A stretch of 6,736 nt of DNA, from NCBI GenBank assembly GCA_964194535.1, contig CAXMMX010000045.1:1-6736 (forward strand). The letters run 5' to 3'. Position 1 is the first letter of the stretch. The number at the start of each line of letters is the position of its first letter. The notes below the pieces were generated by a model. That model was not told where the DNA came from, did no database searches, and saw nothing but the letters and a program-made list of their open reading frames with translations. Below, in pieces: positions 5,079 through 6,736 of this stretch. The translations under genes and the position numbers were made by a program. Source of the DNA: UBA2767 sp964194535. GTDB taxonomy: Bacteria; Pseudomonadota; Alphaproteobacteria; Rhizobiales; Methyloligellaceae.

Positions 5079-6266
5079 ATGTCTGATTACGAGTTATCGA
5101 TGGCTGTTGAAGAAGATTACCCGGAAATCCGCGAGCAGGTGAGGTCGCTGTGTGCTGACTTCCCCGGCGAATATTGGCGGAAACTGGAAGATCAGCCGCC
5201 GGAGTCGAGCTATCCCACGGAGTTCATCGAGGCTCTGACGGCCGCCGGCTATCTGGCGGCGCTGATCCCGGAAGAATATGGCGGCGCCGGACTGCCCATC
5301 CGCGGCGGTGGCGTGATTCTTGAGACCATCAACGCGACCGGATGCAACGCCAGCCCCGGTCACGCTCAGATGTATACCATGGGTACGATCCTGCGGCATG
5401 GCTCCAAGGAACAGAAGGAGCATTACCTGCCCCAGATTGCCAGGGGCGAATTACGGCTCCAGGCCTTCGGCGTAACCGAGCCGACAACGGGTTCGGATAC
5501 CACACAGCTCAAGACCAGGGCTGATAAGCAAGGCAACGGTTATGTCATCAACGGTCAAAAGGTCTGGACCAGCCGCGCGGCCCATTCCGATTTGATGTTG
5601 TTGCTGGCGCGAACCACCCCTGCCAACAAGGTCGAGAAGCGCACCGATGGCATCTCAACCTTCCTGATCGATCTGCGCGAAGCACAGAAGAATGGCTGCA
5701 CGATCACGCCGATTAAGGCGATGATCAATCACAACACCTGCGAGGTGTTCTTCGACAATGTGCCTATCCCGGGCGACGCGCTCATTGGCGATGAAGGGAA
5801 GGGTTTCCGCTATATCCTCGATGGCATGAATGCGGAGCGGTGCCTGGTGGCGAGTGAGTCCATTGGTAATGGCCGCTGGTTCACCGAAAAAGCGGTCAGG
5901 TATGCCAATGAACGGGTCGTGTTCGGGCGCCCGATCAGCCAGAACCAGGGCATCCAGTTCCCCATTGCTCAAGGCTACGCGCAGCTTGAAGCGGCAGACC
6001 TGATGGTGCGCAAGGCGTCCGCCATGTTCGATGCACATATCCCATGTGGCGCCGAGGCCAACATGTCGCGGCTGCTGGCATCGGAAGCGGCCTGGGCCTG
6101 CGCTGAAGCCTGCTTTACCACATATGGCGGGTTTGCCTTCGCATGCGAATATGACATCGAGCGCAAGTGGCGCGATGCGCGACTGTCGCGTACCGCGCCT
6201 ATTTCGACCAACATGATCCTCAACTATCTCGCCCAGCATGTTCTGGGGATGCCGCGATCCTATTGA
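5079..6266 (+). CDS. Acyl-CoA dehydrogenase family flavoprotein
   Basis: A 395-residue acyl-CoA dehydrogenase, normal length, expected to bind FAD and form a 2,3-enoyl-CoA from an acyl-CoA, passing electrons to ETF. Visible elements are YLAALIPEEYGGAG (58-71), the flavin/substrate loop FGVTEPTTGSD (130-140), KVWTSRAAHSD (161-171), the middle-domain segment INHNTCEVFFDNVPIPGD (216-233), VFGRPISQNQGIQFPIAQ (281-298) and YGGFAFACEYDIERKWRDAR (349-368). The usual medium-chain base position after RDAR reads SRTAPIST with no Glu, whereas E253 in DGMNAERCLVA lines up with the helix-G Glu of isovaleryl- and long-chain-type enzymes, so E253 is the likely base. GGGGGAG lies three to four bases before the ATG, a short spacing; an in-frame TGA directly upstream fixes this as the earliest start. 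It is last in the operon, 58 bp after the lyase. Confidence 0.93.
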   Translation: MSDYELSMAVEEDYPEIREQVRSLCADFPGEYWRKLEDQPPESSYPTEFIEALTAAGYLAALIPEEYGGAGLPIRGGGVILETINATGCNASPGHAQMYTMGTILRHGSKEQKEHYLPQIARGELRLQAFGVTEPTTGSDTTQLKTRADKQGNGYVINGQKVWTSRAAHSDLMLLLARTTPANKVEKRTDGISTFLIDLREAQKNGCTITPIKAMINHNTCEVFFDNVPIPGDALIGDEGKGFRYILDGMNAERCLVASESIGNGRWFTEKAVRYANERVVFGRPISQNQGIQFPIAQGYAQLEAADLMVRKASAMFDAHIPCGAEANMSRLLASEAAWACAEACFTTYGGFAFACEYDIERKWRDARLSRTAPISTNMILNYLAQHVLGMPRSY

Positions 6267-6360
6267 TTTCTATCAAACAGAGATCCATTGGATGGATGAA
6301 TCCACCTGCTTGGCCGCCTTGTTTGCCAACCACTCGGAATACGCGGTCACCGTCTGCGCC

Positions 6361-6390
6361 AATGTCCGCTAGTGGCACAAAACAGACATT
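6361..6390. repeat. Hairpin repeat copy 6, degenerate (left half of doublet C)
   Basis: AATGTCCGCT (6361-6370) and AACAGACATT (6381-6390) form the same outer stem with two mismatches around AGTGGCACAA. It is the most decayed copy. It lies 94 bp after the last operon gene, in the gene-free stretch that runs to the right edge. Confidence 0.78.
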
Positions 6391-6392
6391 CC

Positions 6393-6405
6393 AACCTACT
6401 AGGTT
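6393..6405. repeat. 13-bp palindrome between the two halves of doublet C
   Basis: AACCTA-C-TAGGTT is a perfect palindrome sitting exactly in the spacer between copies 6 and 7. It gives this doublet three consecutive hairpin-forming units. Doublet B has a similar small hairpin in its spacer. Confidence 0.8.
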
Positions 6406-6407
6406 TT

Positions 6408-6436
6408 AGGTCTGCTTTCGGGGGTAAAGCGGACAT
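6408..6436. repeat. Hairpin repeat copy 7 (right half of doublet C)
   Basis: GTCTGCTTT (6410-6418) and AAAGCGGAC (6426-6434) pair with one mismatch around CGGGGGT. The loop is the reverse complement of the ACCCCCG loop of copy 2. It starts 47 bp after copy 6. As the first strong hairpins after the operon, doublet C may protect or end its transcript, but no T-run follows. Confidence 0.9.
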
Positions 6437-6597
6437 CCAAACAATGCATTCTTGATCCTGAAATCGCCCCAAACTTGTAACCACGGGGTAACCGAGGCCA
6501 TTCCTGGGGCTCATACACCTGTCACTGTGGCCCTGTCCTGCATATGCAAAACCCCACGAAACCCGCGGCATTCGGTCAATCTTGATGTCTGAAATAA

Positions 6598-6642
6598 TGG
6601 AGCGGGCGATGAGATTCGAACTCACGACTTCAACCTTGGCAA
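6598..6642 (-). tRNA. 3' fragment of tRNA-Gly(GCC), probable integration (att) scar
   Basis: Read on the minus strand this is TTGCCAA (anticodon loop, GCC at 6640-6638), GGTTG (3' side of the anticodon stem), AAGTC (variable loop), GTGAG-TTCGAAT-CTCAT (a complete T arm with a 5-bp stem), CGCCCGC (3' acceptor strand) and T-CCA. Everything from tRNA position 32 to the CCA end is present. The acceptor 5' strand, the D arm and the 5' side of the anticodon stem are absent; the adjoining DNA (6643 onward) does not match a tRNA. A break at the anticodon loop with an intact 3' end is the classic product of tyrosine-integrase insertion into a tRNA gene. The fragment itself is not expected to make a working tRNA. 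Confidence 0.85.
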
Positions 6643-6655
6643 ACGTCAAATTGCC
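6638..6655. other. Inverted repeat across the tRNA-fragment junction
   Basis: GGCAA (6638-6642) and TTGCC (6651-6655) are inverted around an 8-bp spacer, ACGTCAAA. One arm is the anticodon-loop end of the tRNA fragment and the other lies in non-tRNA DNA. The layout resembles the core-type arms flanking the crossover region of a tyrosine-recombinase site. Five-base arms are short, so chance is possible. I see no gene between here and the right edge. Confidence 0.35.
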
Positions 6656-6736
6656 GTGTTCGCTAATTTCACTGTGATTGCCTGTAGTGAGCTAGAATTC
6701 GCCGGGAGGCCGCGTCTCACCGAGCCTTGAGCACTT

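Noticed and set aside
6263..6276. TTGAT-TTCT-ATCAA hairpin at the dehydrogenase stop codon as a terminator
   Set aside because: The stem is only 5 bp, AT-rich, overlaps the stop codon and has no T-run.
6347..6649. 100-codon minus-strand frame
   Set aside because: It reads through the tRNA fragment (VEVVSSNLIARS is typical tRNA translation) and a hairpin repeat (MSALPPKAD). It is not a protein gene and not an integrase remnant.
6643..6690. TAGCTCA on the minus strand as a possible D arm of the missing tRNA half
   Set aside because: It lies about 54 bases before the anticodon instead of about 26, and no acceptor or anticodon 5' strand matches. It is a chance 7-mer.

Overview
The window looks like DNA from a moderately GC-rich alphaproteobacterium. 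Two things suggest this: the four large genes resemble alphaproteobacterial acyl-CoA catabolic enzymes, and seven copies of a TGTCYGCTTT...AAAGCRGACA hairpin are scattered between genes. From memory, such hairpins create spurious 'MSALPPKADI' / 'SAFDPKRT' proteins in many Rhizobiales genomes (Bradyrhizobium and relatives). The assignment is by recollection, not by search.

Layout. Positions 1-2123 are gene-poor. They hold a possible gene end at the left edge, a 34-residue membrane peptide on the minus strand, an 81-residue membrane protein, a short soluble protein of 72 or 81 residues, a 45-residue lipoprotein, five hairpin repeats and a 37-residue frame that begins inside a repeat. Positions 2124-6266 are a compact plus-strand operon of four acyl-CoA genes: a class III (CaiB/BaiF) CoA-transferase, an enoyl-CoA hydratase, an HMG-CoA-lyase-family enzyme and an acyl-CoA dehydrogenase. 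Positions 6267-6736 carry no gene. They hold two more hairpin repeats and the 3' part of a tRNA-Gly(GCC) gene on the minus strand, which looks like an integration (att) scar.

How the operon could work. The four activities form a logical series: CoA is moved onto a free acid, the acyl-CoA is desaturated, the enoyl-CoA is hydrated, and the 3-hydroxyacyl-CoA is cleaved by a retro-aldol/Claisen reaction. No 3-hydroxyacyl-CoA dehydrogenase or thiolase is present in the window. That suits a substrate with a branch at carbon 3, whose tertiary 3-hydroxy intermediate cannot be oxidised to a ketone. The lyase has most HMG-CoA-lyase active-site residues, but a Gln replaces one conserved active-site Glu, so the true substrate may not be HMG-CoA. 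No transporter, regulator or upstream oxygenase lies in the window, so the starting compound cannot be named.

The tRNA fragment is oriented so that a classical integrated island would lie to the right of about position 6643, with an intact tRNA-Gly(GCC) expected beyond the window. The operon would then sit on the older side of the junction, or in a neighbouring, earlier insertion.
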